Under the pieces are notes generated by a model. The model saw only the letters and a list, made by a program, of their open reading frames with translations. It was not told where the DNA came from and made no database searches. Position numbers and translations under genes: made by a program. From the NCBI RefSeq assembly GCF_014698755.1, contig NZ_JACJTO010000023.1, forward strand, positions 1 to 64,000: a stretch of 64,000 bases of DNA, given 5' to 3'. The stretch comes from Aphanizomenon flos-aquae FACHB-1287 (GTDB lineage: Bacteria; Cyanobacteriota; Cyanobacteriia; Cyanobacteriales; Nostocaceae). Shown here piece by piece: positions 36,277-45,066 of this stretch. Every line of letters begins with the position of its first letter. The first letter of the stretch is position 1.

Positions 36277-37296
36277 TTAGGCCGCTGGGGCTGCTGTTGC
36301 TGCTGTTTTGGGGTTATATTTGAGTAGAACGCCGCGATCGCCAATTATAAAACCTTGTTCAGGGTTAAAAAACACGATTTTATAGAAATTAGCTGCAACT
36401 GTTTCCACTTCACGGTCTTTTTCCCAGGTTTTGCCACCATCACCACTGCGAAGTAAATTAGCACTACCACCACTAACCCAAATTTCATTCGCTGTGCGGT
36501 AGGCTAAATCCAGTAAACCCCAACTTGTGGACAATTCTGGATATTTTGCCTCTAACCACTCTTCTGGTTTAGTCGGATCACTAAACTGAACTTGACCACC
36601 CCTTGCTAATAACCACAGTTGTCCATCGTTAGTGAAACCCATATTTTCTAAACGACGGGAACTATTGCGGTTATGGGGTTGCCAAGCATTTTGTCCAGGT
36701 TCCCAAGTGGAGTAAAAACTACCTTTGGCAGAAACGGCGATATACTTACCATCAGGCGATCGCTCTAGGTTACGAACTACACCAACGGCGGCTTCTAAAT
36801 TAGCTTTCCAATTTTGACCACCATCTGTAGTTTGGTAAATTGCTCCTACATCGGTGGCCATTTCCGCTGTATTAGTGCCTATTGCTGTAATGGCAATGGG
36901 GCTACCGGGTAACTTTTCACTTAAAGCAATCCGTGACCAGGACTTACCCTCATCAGTGGTATGAAGCAGAAGAGAAGGTTCTCCAGCAATCCAGCCTTCT
37001 TGACCGGAAAAACTGACAGAGTTAAAACGGTATCTAGGATCATCCAATTCTAATTTTAGCGGTTGCCAAGTCTCACCACCATCATTAGTTTCTAAAAGAG
37101 TGGCATTACCACCCACTAAATAACCATGTTGGGAGTTACCAGCAAAGCCAATATCTAGCAATTTCGACTTTGTTGGTACATTAATCACCTGCCAGGGATT
37201 GTAGCTCATAGAAGGAACACTACTACATCCGATACAGGCGATAACTACTATCAGTGCGGCAAAAAATCCTTGCCACTTTTTCACAATTGATTGCAT
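36277..37296 (-). CDS. ycf48: Photosystem II assembly factor Ycf48 (HCF136)
   Basis: 339 residues. Lipoprotein-type signal GFFAALIVVIACIGC with Cys near residue 24. The mature part is a seven-bladed beta-propeller with repeated WQPLKLELDD / GGETW / DEGKSW / GGQNWKA / GGKTWEK blade motifs and the arginine-rich ERSPDGKYIAVSAKGSFYST block. Ycf48 binds pre-D1 and helps form the D1-D2 reaction centre complex in the thylakoid lumen. It lies between rubA and psbE, forming an assembly operon. Confidence 0.96.
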   Translation of the reverse strand: MQSIVKKWQGFFAALIVVIACIGCSSVPSMSYNPWQVINVPTKSKLLDIGFAGNSQHGYLVGGNATLLETNDGGETWQPLKLELDDPRYRFNSVSFSGQEGWIAGEPSLLLHTTDEGKSWSRIALSEKLPGSPIAITAIGTNTAEMATDVGAIYQTTDGGQNWKANLEAAVGVVRNLERSPDGKYIAVSAKGSFYSTWEPGQNAWQPHNRNSSRRLENMGFTNDGQLWLLARGGQVQFSDPTKPEEWLEAKYPELSTSWGLLDLAYRTANEIWVSGGSANLLRSGDGGKTWEKDREVETVAANFYKIVFFNPEQGFIIGDRGVLLKYNPKTAATAAPAA

Positions 37297-37370
37297 CAGT
37301 ATTACTGAGATTTTCCAGTTCAGGTTTAATGAGATTTTCGCTAAATTGCGGTAAATAAGGATAGCGATTT

Positions 37371-37715
37371 TTACTGTAGTCCGTAAAGACTAATAAAAAA
37401 CAAGAATCCCAGAGCCAAAGCCCCAAAAATCAAAATGTTCTTTTGGGTTGGTGTTAGGGTGTTTACACCTAAACCGTAACCTAAGTTTTCTTTGAAACCA
37501 GAGGATGTCCCCGTCGGTCCAATATTCGCAAAGGCAGTTTTCTTGGCTATACAAACTGGACAACGCCAATTTGTGGGTAATTCCGCAAAAAGTGTTCCTG
37601 GAGGAATATTACTTTTATCGTCTCCCTTTTCAGGTTCGTAAACGTAACCGCAAGAACGACACTCATAGCGGTCTAACACTGGAGTTTCCACAGCTTGTTC
37701 AGCTTGTTCACTCAT
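37371..37715 (-). CDS. rubA: Membrane-anchored rubredoxin RubA
   Basis: 114 residues. The rubredoxin domain (about 15-62) has both Cys pairs, ECRSCGYVYEP and WRCPVCIAKK, binding one iron. A flexible linker leads to a C-terminal membrane helix (NILIFGALALGFLFFISLYG). The membrane-anchored type is needed for PSII (and PSI) accumulation in oxygenic phototrophs. It is first in the rubA-ycf48-psbE-psbF-psbL-psbJ order and diverges from ndhC. Confidence 0.96.
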   Translation of the reverse strand: MSEQAEQAVETPVLDRYECRSCGYVYEPEKGDDKSNIPPGTLFAELPTNWRCPVCIAKKTAFANIGPTGTSSGFKENLGYGLGVNTLTPTQKNILIFGALALGFLFFISLYGLQ

Positions 37716-38077
37716 AGATCCTAGTCTCGCTTCAGGGGAATTATTAAATATACGTTACAAATTATGACATAATTGCCGGACTTTTCTATCACTGATCACA
37801 AAGTTAGGCCAGACGGAATAAAAAATCAAAAATAAATACAAAAATAAATATAATTGCGGATAAAACCTGCACCCTCACCCTCGGTGTAACTATTTCCACG
37901 ATTTCAGAACAGCCTTAAAGATATAATGTGAAAAGAACATTATCTATATATTCAGTGAATAGTAAACAGTGAATACTATCTATAGTTTAGTGAAAAGTTA
38001 GCAAGTAATTAAACTGATAATTATTCATTGTTCATTAATAACTGATTCTCTTACACCATTAGCGGTAGAAAAACATT
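37716..38077. other. Divergent spacer rubA-ndhC
   Basis: 362 bases with no gene. It should contain the promoters for the PSII assembly operon (minus) and the ndhCKJ operon (plus). Some TGAATAGTAAACAGTGAATA-like short repeats are present around 37955. No confident promoter was assigned. Confidence 0.5.
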
Positions 38078-38440
38078 GTGTTTGTTCTTAGCGGTTACGA
38101 GTACCTTCTAGGCTTTTTTATCCTGTGTAGCCTAGTTCCAGTCCTAGCACTGTCAGCCTCAAAAATTCTTAGACCCAGTGGTAACAGTCTAGAAAGACGC
38201 ACTACCTACGAATGCGGACTAGAACCCATCGGCGGAGCTTGGATTCAGTTCAATATTCGCTATTATATGTTCGCTCTGGTATTTGTTGTTTTTGATGTAG
38301 AAACAGTATTTCTGTACCCTTGGGCAGTCGCTTTTAACCGTTTGGGTTTATTGGCATTTATAGAAGCCTTAGTCTTTATTTCGATTCTTATCATCGCCTT
38401 AGTTTACGCATGGCGGAAAGGAGCTTTAGAATGGTCGTAA
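38078..38440 (+). CDS. ndhC: NAD(P)H-quinone oxidoreductase subunit 3 (NdhC)
   Basis: 120 residues with three membrane helices: [37 protein letters not shown] and [20 protein letters not shown]. The conserved loop [20 protein letters not shown] is diagnostic of subunit 3. It starts at GTG 38078. NdhC is a membrane subunit of the thylakoid NDH-1 complex used for cyclic electron flow and respiration. Its last ten bases overlap the ndhK start. Confidence 0.98.
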   Translation: MFVLSGYEYLLGFFILCSLVPVLALSASKILRPSGNSLERRTTYECGLEPIGGAWIQFNIRYYMFALVFVVFDVETVFLYPWAVAFNRLGLLAFIEALVFISILIIALVYAWRKGALEWS

Positions 38441-39168
38441 ATTCTCAGATTATCACCCAGGACACAGAACAAATCATCAACCCCATTCAACGGCCGACAG
38501 TTACCCATGAACTGTCAGAAAACGTGATTTTAACCACCGTTGATGACCTTTACAACTGGTCACGGCTTTCTAGTTTGTGGCCTTTACTGTTTGGTACAGC
38601 TTGCTGCTTCATTGAATTTGCGGCTTTAATCGGCTCTCGCTTCGATTTTGACCGTTTTGGGTTAATTCCTCGGTGTAGCCCCCGTCAAGCCGATTTACTC
38701 ATTACTGCGGGAACAATTACCATGAAGATGGCACCACAATTAGTGCGTCTTTATGAACAAATGCCCGAACCTAAGTATGTAATTGCCATGGGCGCTTGTA
38801 CAATTACTGGGGGAATGTTTAGCGTTGACTCACCGACAGCAGTACGCGGAGTTGATAAACTTATTCCTGTAGATGTATATTTACCTGGTTGTCCTCCCCG
38901 TCCTGAAGCGATTATTGACGCAATTATTAAACTGCGGAAAAAAATCGCCAACGAGTCTATGCAGGAACGGGATAATATCAAGCAAGTTCACCGTTACTAC
39001 AGTACCACTCATAATATGAAGCCAGTTCCCGAGATCTTAACTGGTAAGTATATGCAGTCGAATACTCGCTTTAATCCTCCCAAGGAATTAACAGAAGCAA
39101 TTGGTATGACTGTACCTCCAGCATTATTGACAGCAAAGACACAGAAAGAGGAACAAGCGCGTGGCTGA
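38431..39168 (+). CDS. ndhK: NAD(P)H-quinone oxidoreductase subunit K (NdhK)
   Basis: About 245 residues from ATG 38431, preceded by AAGGAG and overlapping the ndhC stop; an in-frame ATG at 38410 lies further inside ndhC and is unlikely. The iron-sulfur cluster N2 ligands are visible in [33 protein letters not shown] and [12 protein letters not shown]. It is part of the hydrophilic arm and next to the plastoquinone site. Confidence 0.98.
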   Translation: MVVNSQIITQDTEQIINPIQRPTVTHELSENVILTTVDDLYNWSRLSSLWPLLFGTACCFIEFAALIGSRFDFDRFGLIPRCSPRQADLLITAGTITMKMAPQLVRLYEQMPEPKYVIAMGACTITGGMFSVDSPTAVRGVDKLIPVDVYLPGCPPRPEAIIDAIIKLRKKIANESMQERDNIKQVHRYYSTTHNMKPVPEILTGKYMQSNTRFNPPKELTEAIGMTVPPALLTAKTQKEEQARG

Positions 39169-39688
39169 AGAAGAATCTAAACCAGTTCCAGTGGCGGAAG
39201 CAGACGAAGTTAAACCCGGTAAAGTTTCCCAATGGTTGATGGAAAATGGCTTTGTCCATGAGTTTTTAGAACTTGATGCGAATGGAGTAGAGATAATTAA
39301 AGTCCCTGCAAGTTTTCTGCTACCCATTTCGACAGCTTTGTATGCTTATGGGTTTAATTATCTCCAGTTCCAGGGGGGGATTGACTTAGGCGCGGGAGAG
39401 GATTTAGTAAGTGTTTATCATTTACTCAAAGTTAGTGATAATGCTGACCGTCCCGAAGAAATCAGGGTGAAAGTGTTTTTACCAAGGGAAAATCCCTCTG
39501 TACCTTCAGTTTACTGGATTTGGAAAACAGCAGACTGGCAAGAACGGGAAAGCTATGATATGTATGGCATCATTTATGAAGGTCATCCTAACTTAAAGCG
39601 GATTTTGATGCCAGAAGATTGGGTAGGTTGGCCTTTACGCAAGGATTACATTTCCCCTGATTTTTACGAGTTACAAAATGCTTATTAA
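39161..39688 (+). CDS. ndhJ: NAD(P)H-quinone oxidoreductase subunit J (NdhJ)
   Basis: 175 residues from GTG 39161, overlapping the ndhK stop by eight bases. Family signature in [20 protein letters not shown] then [14 protein letters not shown]. The first 20 residues are charged and Lys/Glu/Val-rich, as in other cyanobacterial NdhJ. It is the last gene of ndhC-ndhK-ndhJ, the conserved order in cyanobacteria and plastids. Confidence 0.98.
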   Translation: MAEEESKPVPVAEADEVKPGKVSQWLMENGFVHEFLELDANGVEIIKVPASFLLPISTALYAYGFNYLQFQGGIDLGAGEDLVSVYHLLKVSDNADRPEEIRVKVFLPRENPSVPSVYWIWKTADWQERESYDMYGIIYEGHPNLKRILMPEDWVGWPLRKDYISPDFYELQNAY

Positions 39689-39759
39689 GGATTACTGGAA
39701 TTGAATTTTCAGTAGTGATAATTAATCCCTTTCCAGTCGTGGAGGGGGTTAATTAGCAA

Positions 39760-40260
39760 TTACCCAGGCTTCCGAACTCCGGTGATCTTCGCTAAAGCAT
39801 CTTGAAACGCAGGTGGTAACTGACGCATAATTTTACCCTTTTCCCGATCTAAAGCTACTAAAGTGGCCTGAGCAGTAATATATAAATCCTGAGCATCAGG
39901 AGAAACAATGGTATAATCCCAGTTGATTCGCACTCCTGTTACTTCAGCCATTCGTGTTCTTACTATAACTGGCATACCTAATTTTACAGACCGATGATAA
40001 CGGATTGATAACTCCACAACAGGCAAATCACAGCCTAAAGCCACCAAATCGGCAAATTCAATGCCGATAGACCGCAAACATTCTACCCGTGCTTCCTCCA
40101 TCCAAGTTAAATAAGTACCGTGCCAGACAATACCACCATAGTCCGTGTGATGAGGTTGGGCCCTAACTGGATATTCAAACCAATTTTCAAATGCAACATT
40201 AGTTACACTTTCAATTGCGCTAGTTGGTGGTAGTTGGGGTTGATTGATTTCTTTAGGCAT
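39760..40260 (-). CDS. 4HBT hotdog-fold acyl-CoA thioesterase
   Basis: About 166 residues from the ATG at 40260; an upstream ATG at 40329 adds a hydrophobic stretch not typical of the family. The YbgC/4HBT active-site region is VRAQPHHTDYGGIVWHGTYL then TWMEEARVECLRSIG, with the catalytic Asp of HTDYGG. Cyanobacterial relatives include the 1,4-dihydroxy-2-naphthoyl-CoA thioesterase of phylloquinone synthesis, but this protein is longer and its substrate is not certain. It converges with ndhJ. Confidence 0.87.
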   Translation of the reverse strand: MPKEINQPQLPPTSAIESVTNVAFENWFEYPVRAQPHHTDYGGIVWHGTYLTWMEEARVECLRSIGIEFADLVALGCDLPVVELSIRYHRSVKLGMPVIVRTRMAEVTGVRINWDYTIVSPDAQDLYITAQATLVALDREKGKIMRQLPPAFQDALAKITGVRKPG

Positions 40261-40349
40261 AGTTAATAATTTTGTGAGCAACAGACTACTGGAAAATAGA
40301 TAAAATTTTGTAAATTGGACATTTATCAACTACTCCTGATTTTACAAGA

Positions 40350-40520
40350 ATATCGGGTAAGCGTAAAGCGAGCGTGTCTTTAGACCTCAGATATAAGCGA
40401 ATCCTGCGGTTTTAACCGCATAGAGTTTTCTTCTTGTAAATATTTATTGATTAAGGTGCGCGAAGTTTTATCGCCTTCGCGCGGCTTCAGCCCTGAGAGT
40501 GTCAACAGATTGTTAATATG
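40350..40520 (-). ncRNA. Structured repeat-like region, possible TnpB-associated RNA remnant
   Basis: A spacer with several strong dyads: TGCGGTT/AACCGCA (about 40404-40419), GCGCGAAG/CTTCGCGC (40458-40465/40475-40482, loop 9) and GGCTTCAGCCC. On the minus strand the order GGGCTGAAGCC, then GCGCGAAGGCG resembles the structured right ends of some IS200/IS605 elements, but no transposase or TnpB gene is nearby. Only the hairpins are observed; the origin is a guess. Confidence 0.25.
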
Positions 40521-40595
40521 TTGCATCAAATCCCCATTATCCCAAAAATTTGAGCAATACTGGTAAATGATGGCAGATAAACAGAATTTACAAAA

Positions 40596-42068
40596 ATGAC
40601 GATTCAAGCTACAAATACAGCATTATTAGATTGGACTGGTGATACCTTAGCTGTGGGACTATTTGAAGGTGCAGTTGAGTTAACTGGTGATCTGGCCAGC
40701 TTAAATCATAAATATGCGGGAATTTGCCAAGAAATAATTGCCGAAGAAGAATTTACAGGTAAGGCCAATAGCACTATTGTGATTCGTTTAGGTGCTACTA
40801 ATTCCGTGCGGAAGGTGATTTTCGTGGGTTTAGGGAAACCGGACGCGCTGAAATTAGAAACTTTACGGCGGGCTGTGGCTAGTGTAGCGCGAACTGCAAA
40901 AAAGCAAAAAACCAAAACTCTGGGAATTAGTTTACCAGTATGGAACAATGATCCAGCCGCCACAGCCCAAGCATTGACCGAAGGTATAGAATTGGCACTT
41001 TATCAAGATATTCGCTTTAAATCTGAGCCAGAAGATAAAAATCCCAATATCGAAACCATTGATTTAATTGGTTTAGCCGGACAAGAAGCGGCTATTACCC
41101 GCGCTGATCAAATTGTTTCCGGTGTAATTTTAGCTAGGCAGTTAGTCGCAGCCCCAGCTAATGCGGTTACATCTATTACTATGGCAGAAACTGCTCAAGC
41201 GATCGCACACGAACACGGGTTACAACTGGAAATTTTAGAGCAGGAAGACTGCGAAAAACTAGGCATGGGGGCATTTTTAGGAGTTGCCCAAGCTTCTGAT
41301 TTACCACCTAAATTCATTCACCTCATCTATAAACCAGCCACTACAGCTAAACGCAAATTAGCAATTATCGGTAAAGGCGTAACTTTTGATTCCGGTGGTT
41401 TAAACATTAAAGGTGCTGGTAGTGGTATCGAAACCATGAAAATGGATATGGGTGGTGCGGCGGCCACATTAGGCGCGGCCAAAGCCATTGGACAGTTAAA
41501 ACCAGATGTGGAAGTTCATTTTATCTCCGCCGTCACTGAAAACATGATTAGCGGTAAGGCTATGCACCCTGGAGACATCTTAACTGCATCCAATGGCAAA
41601 ACAATCGAAGTTAACAATACCGATGCTGAAGGGCGGTTAACCTTGGCTGATGCCTTGGTCTATGCTGATAAATTGGGTGTAGATGCAATTGTTGATTTAG
41701 CCACCCTGACAGGGGCTTGCGTGGTAGCTTTGGGTGAGGATATCGCTGGGTTATTTACCCCAGATGATGCCGTAGCTTCCCAATTACAAACTGCCGCTGA
41801 CAGTACCGGTGAGAAAATTTGGCGAATGCCAATGGAAGATAAATATTTTGATGGGCTAAAATCGGGTATTGCTGACATGAAAAATACTGGACCCCGTTAT
41901 GGCGGTTCAATTACTGCGGCTTTATTTCTAAAGCAGTTTGTTAAAGATACTCCTTGGGCTCATTTGGATATTGCTGGACCTGTTTGGGCTGATAAGGAAA
42001 ATGGCTACAACGGTGCAGGGGCAACTGGTTTTGGTGTACGGACACTGGTTAGCTGGATTTTGAGTTAA
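40596..42068 (+). CDS. pepA: Leucyl aminopeptidase (M17)
   Basis: 490 residues. Dimetal exopeptidase removing N-terminal residues. The N-terminal macro-like domain is followed by the catalytic domain, with [38 protein letters not shown] and the family signature [14 protein letters not shown] carrying metal ligands. [14 protein letters not shown] and the end [20 protein letters not shown] are conserved. Full length. Confidence 0.97.
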   Translation: MTIQATNTALLDWTGDTLAVGLFEGAVELTGDLASLNHKYAGICQEIIAEEEFTGKANSTIVIRLGATNSVRKVIFVGLGKPDALKLETLRRAVASVARTAKKQKTKTLGISLPVWNNDPAATAQALTEGIELALYQDIRFKSEPEDKNPNIETIDLIGLAGQEAAITRADQIVSGVILARQLVAAPANAVTSITMAETAQAIAHEHGLQLEILEQEDCEKLGMGAFLGVAQASDLPPKFIHLIYKPATTAKRKLAIIGKGVTFDSGGLNIKGAGSGIETMKMDMGGAAATLGAAKAIGQLKPDVEVHFISAVTENMISGKAMHPGDILTASNGKTIEVNNTDAEGRLTLADALVYADKLGVDAIVDLATLTGACVVALGEDIAGLFTPDDAVASQLQTAADSTGEKIWRMPMEDKYFDGLKSGIADMKNTGPRYGGSITAALFLKQFVKDTPWAHLDIAGPVWADKENGYNGAGATGFGVRTLVSWILS

Positions 42069-42081
42069 TTTTACCTCTACC

Positions 42082-42098
42082 GGGCGGGATTTCCCCGC
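42082..42098. terminator. Hairpin between converging genes
   Basis: GGCGGG and CCCGCC form a 6-bp GC stem with a 5-base loop in the short spacer between pepA (+) and the creatininase-like gene (-). It may terminate both; there is no clear T-run. Confidence 0.5.
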
Positions 42099-42107
42099 CT
42101 CTAGGGT

Positions 42108-42854
42108 TTATTCCTCTTTCATAAACTCCCGATACCCTTGACTCAATTCTTCCACAGCTAAATCATAAAACTGCTTTCCATGTTCGGTCGTTGCTAAATC
42201 TGGATTTGAACCCATACGGCCATCTGGATAACGTAACCGAAAATCAACGGAACTATAAATTTTATGTCCACTGGCAACTTCTGGGGAAAGAGGAGCTTTT
42301 TTAATTGCTTCTGGGTAAATATATTGGGTAACAGCTACTTCACTAGGGGTCGCATGAGAACCTTCTTGATCACTATATAATTCTTTGGCAAGTTTGTACA
42401 CAGAACTAGTCATAAACCAACTAGCGACTTGACACTGCACCTTTGCAGAATTGGGAATTTGTAAATCTTCTAAATGGGCATAAGTTTCCGAAAAAGCTGC
42501 TTTGAGAGTTGCAATATTTCCCCCATGTCCATTAATAAAATAGAATTTGGTAAAACCAGCTTTTACTAAACAAGTTAAATAATCTTTAACTACTAAAATT
42601 AAAGTGCTAGGACGTAAACTAATTGTTCCCGGAAAAGCTGTATGATGTAATGCCATTCCTACATTAATTGTTGGTCCTACCATTGCTTGAGTTATTTCAC
42701 CAACACCTTTTGATATAGATTCTGCACAAATTGCGTCAGTACCAATTAATCCTGTTGGTCCATGTTGTTCTGTTGAACCAATTGGTAAAATAATTCCTGG
42801 AGATTTTTGTAAATAAGTTTCAACTTCTGGCCAAGTGCTTAAATGTAAGAGCAT
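42108..42854 (-). CDS. Creatininase family protein
   Basis: 248 residues. The metal-binding motifs are LPIGSTEQHGPTGLIGTDAI, NGHGGNIATLKAAF and a downstream Glu in QEGSHATPSEVAV. The family comprises amidohydrolases acting on creatinine and related cyclic amides, including enzymes of flavin (F420/mycofactocin) maturation; in cyanobacteria the substrate is unknown. All ligand residues are present so it should be active. Confidence 0.9.
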   Translation of the reverse strand: MLLHLSTWPEVETYLQKSPGIILPIGSTEQHGPTGLIGTDAICAESISKGVGEITQAMVGPTINVGMALHHTAFPGTISLRPSTLILVVKDYLTCLVKAGFTKFYFINGHGGNIATLKAAFSETYAHLEDLQIPNSAKVQCQVASWFMTSSVYKLAKELYSDQEGSHATPSEVAVTQYIYPEAIKKAPLSPEVASGHKIYSSVDFRLRYPDGRMGSNPDLATTEHGKQFYDLAVEELSQGYREFMKEE

Positions 42855-42896
42855 TTTCTATTAAAAATTAAGAAGTTTACATTATGATAATATCTA

Positions 42897-43064
42897 GATC
42901 CCCAACTTCTCTGATACAGCACTTCCCGGTGTTAGAAGGTACATATATGGCGGTCAAGATGCCCGCACCACAAGAGTTTCATGATTCAATTTTGTACCGC
43001 ATCTTCAGCGGAAAACGCTGTAAATTGATAATATGATTATAGAATAAAAAAGAAGTCGGGGATC
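42897..43064. repeat. GATCCCC-armed inverted repeat containing MITE-like copy 7
   Basis: The outer arms GATCCCCAACTTCT (42897-42910) and AGAAGTCGGGGATC (43051-43064) match at 13 of 14 positions in inverted orientation. The MITE-like copy (42915-43022) lies between them, so one element seems nested within another. Arms of the same type occur between grxC and gshB. Confidence 0.6.
42915..43022 (+). repeat. Dispersed MITE-like element, copy 7
   Basis: Starts TACAGCACTTCCCGGTGTTA and ends CAGCGGAAAACGCTGTA, with core GCCCGCACCACAAGAGTTT. The best preserved copy, with the terminal bases TACAGC/GCTGTA perfectly inverted. Confidence 0.8.
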
Positions 43065-43082
43065 TTTTTGTATAGTTACCAA

Positions 43083-43301
43083 TTATCCAACAATTTCCCA
43101 CCAACCAAAGGCAGGACCGATAAAACGAATTATTACCCAAGCAGCAACCATTGTCCCAATACCTATCCAAGCACCACGAGTGGTGATAGCTACAAATTGT
43201 GTAGCTTGGGTTTTGTTAATGGGAATCCACGGTAATATTCTCTTGGTATCTTGTCCGTATTCTTCTCCTAGCGAGTTTTTACGGCGTTTTGCTTCACCCA
43301 T
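43083..43301 (-). CDS. DUF2839-like small membrane protein
   Basis: 72 residues. The opening MGEAKRRKNSLGEEYG is typical of the cyanobacterial/plastid DUF2839 family. Then come ILPWIPINKTQATQF and a single membrane helix (GAWIGIGTMVAAWVIIRF). Function unknown. It lies between the creatininase-like and helicase-like genes on the same strand. Confidence 0.75.
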   Translation of the reverse strand: MGEAKRRKNSLGEEYGQDTKRILPWIPINKTQATQFVAITTRGAWIGIGTMVAAWVIIRFIGPAFGWWEIVG

Positions 43302-43381
43302 AATTTGATGATTTAGTTTCCTTGGAGTTCAGTTTAAATTTTAATAGAAATTAGTCCCCAGTCGGTGATCATTGACATTAA

Positions 43382-44941
43382 TTAGCTAGAATCATCTTCA
43401 TTATTTGCCGCAAATAAACTAGGATCAAGATAGTTCAACCGCGCTAGGGGACTCAGTGCTGAGAGGATTTGAACACCGTAACTGCGGTTAACCACTCTAC
43501 TATCTAATAAAGCTACAATACCCTGATTTTCGCGCACAGGTGCGATCGCTCTTTGCAATTCATTCATGGCTGTAGGTAATAAGTATAGTCTAAACCAGTC
43601 TTGATGCGATCGCTTATAATGAGCTACTCTACCCGCTACTAAAGGATTCTCTAAAGATGGTAAGGGTAAAGTGGCAATAATTAACAATCTCGGTGACGGT
43701 AAAACACCCTGATTTTCCCGCCAAAATTCCCAACCAGTAATTAAAATCCCATTTTCGTCTAAACAAGTTTTTTCTACCTGTACCCGTGAACCAAATTCTG
43801 AGGCTAAAATTGTCGCTACTTTGGATTTTAGCGGTACATCTCCGATTAATATTACCGTCATTCCTGTTGCCGTCGCACTTAAACATACCAATGTGCGAAC
43901 TTGATGAATTAAAGCTCCTTGAAATTCCGGCGTATTTGGTAAAGGTAATTTATAAGGTACATAAAGTTGAATTGCTTCTCCTTGACTATCAGAAGCAAAT
44001 TTTAAGCAAGTAACATCTTCTAAACCCAAGCGTTGACGGAAAAGAGGTGCTTCTGTTTCCGGTTCTAAGGAACTGCCAATTAATACTACAGGTTGACGTT
44101 GCCAAATCGGTTCGAGGATTTTACCTAATTCAATGGGAGCATAATGTAAAGAAAATAACCCCTGACGACGGGCAATAGTTGACCAAAATAGGGGGACATA
44201 AGATGAGAAATTTAAAGAAGAATCTTCTAAATATAGCAATTTTTGGCAAAAATTTCGCCAATTATCTGGAAGATGATTTTTATCTAAATCCAAATATAAA
44301 CGTTGTAAAATTTCGATTTCCGGTTGAGAAATTAAATAACAGTGATAGGGATTTTCTGGATGCTGAAATAATTGATGGGTTAATTGTACCCTAGCTTCCC
44401 GAATTAATTCCACTTCATGGGGATAAGCCAGCATTAACTCGTCCCAATCATGGGGTTCAATACTTTGGGTAAGTTGAGAGCGTACCCAGTCCTCTAAATC
44501 GTCAACACCATCAATAATAGTCGGAATATGCTTAGGAAAGGCATTGTTATCAGCCAATTGTCCTTTTAACCAAGCCGCAGGGGAAGTCAATAGCAAACCC
44601 TGAAAATCAGGACTTGGCCAATTATCACCTATTCTAATCGGTTTATTCGCTGGTAGCCATTGCTTTAATCGAGGAATTTCTACCTTTAATAACCGTTGCT
44701 GTACAGTTTCCGAAGCGACAATAATTACAGAACCATGCCATATTAAAGCAGAAGCGATAAAACTCGTGCGATATCTCCCTTGATGTCCACAAACTGACCC
44801 CACCTGAATTAAAGCACTACGTCCCATACGCAAGGCGCGTGCTACTAATCTGGCCATTGTTAAATGATGAGGCCAGGACGGGAAACCTACCTGCGACCTC
44901 AGGAAGTTATGTAATGATAAATGAACTTCTGCTTCAATCAC
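43382..44941 (-). CDS. Helicase-like (DinG-related) protein with degenerate Walker A
   Basis: 519 residues from GTG 44941. The layout looks like a superfamily 2 DNA helicase of the DinG/XPD sort found in cyanobacteria: a P-loop-position segment (VGSVCGHQGRYRTS, residues 47-60), a DEAH-position segment (IIDGVDDLEDW, 142-152), and a C-terminal half with LVCLSATATGMTVILIGD and LLIIATLPLPSLENPLV. The Walker A Lys is replaced (GRYRTS instead of GKT) and motif II lacks the DEAH/DEAD sequence. ATPase activity is therefore doubtful. The family call is moderate; the missing residues are seen directly. Confidence 0.65.
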   Translation of the reverse strand: MIEAEVHLSLHNFLRSQVGFPSWPHHLTMARLVARALRMGRSALIQVGSVCGHQGRYRTSFIASALIWHGSVIIVASETVQQRLLKVEIPRLKQWLPANKPIRIGDNWPSPDFQGLLLTSPAAWLKGQLADNNAFPKHIPTIIDGVDDLEDWVRSQLTQSIEPHDWDELMLAYPHEVELIREARVQLTHQLFQHPENPYHCYLISQPEIEILQRLYLDLDKNHLPDNWRNFCQKLLYLEDSSLNFSSYVPLFWSTIARRQGLFSLHYAPIELGKILEPIWQRQPVVLIGSSLEPETEAPLFRQRLGLEDVTCLKFASDSQGEAIQLYVPYKLPLPNTPEFQGALIHQVRTLVCLSATATGMTVILIGDVPLKSKVATILASEFGSRVQVEKTCLDENGILITGWEFWRENQGVLPSPRLLIIATLPLPSLENPLVAGRVAHYKRSHQDWFRLYLLPTAMNELQRAIAPVRENQGIVALLDSRVVNRSYGVQILSALSPLARLNYLDPSLFAANNEDDSS

Positions 44942-45066
44942 GGGCTTTTAATTCCATCCAAAGTTGTTTTTCATTCTCAGTAGTCAGTTATTGGTTGTCT
45001 CCTATTTCATTTTTACCACTAACCACTAACTACTGCCTATTTACCATTTACCTATCCTCCTAAATT

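Noticed and set aside
40380-40607. 75-codon minus-strand frame ahead of pepA
   Set aside because: It runs through the hairpin-rich segment and overlaps the pepA start; no ribosome site or family resemblance, so I treat the region as structured non-coding DNA.
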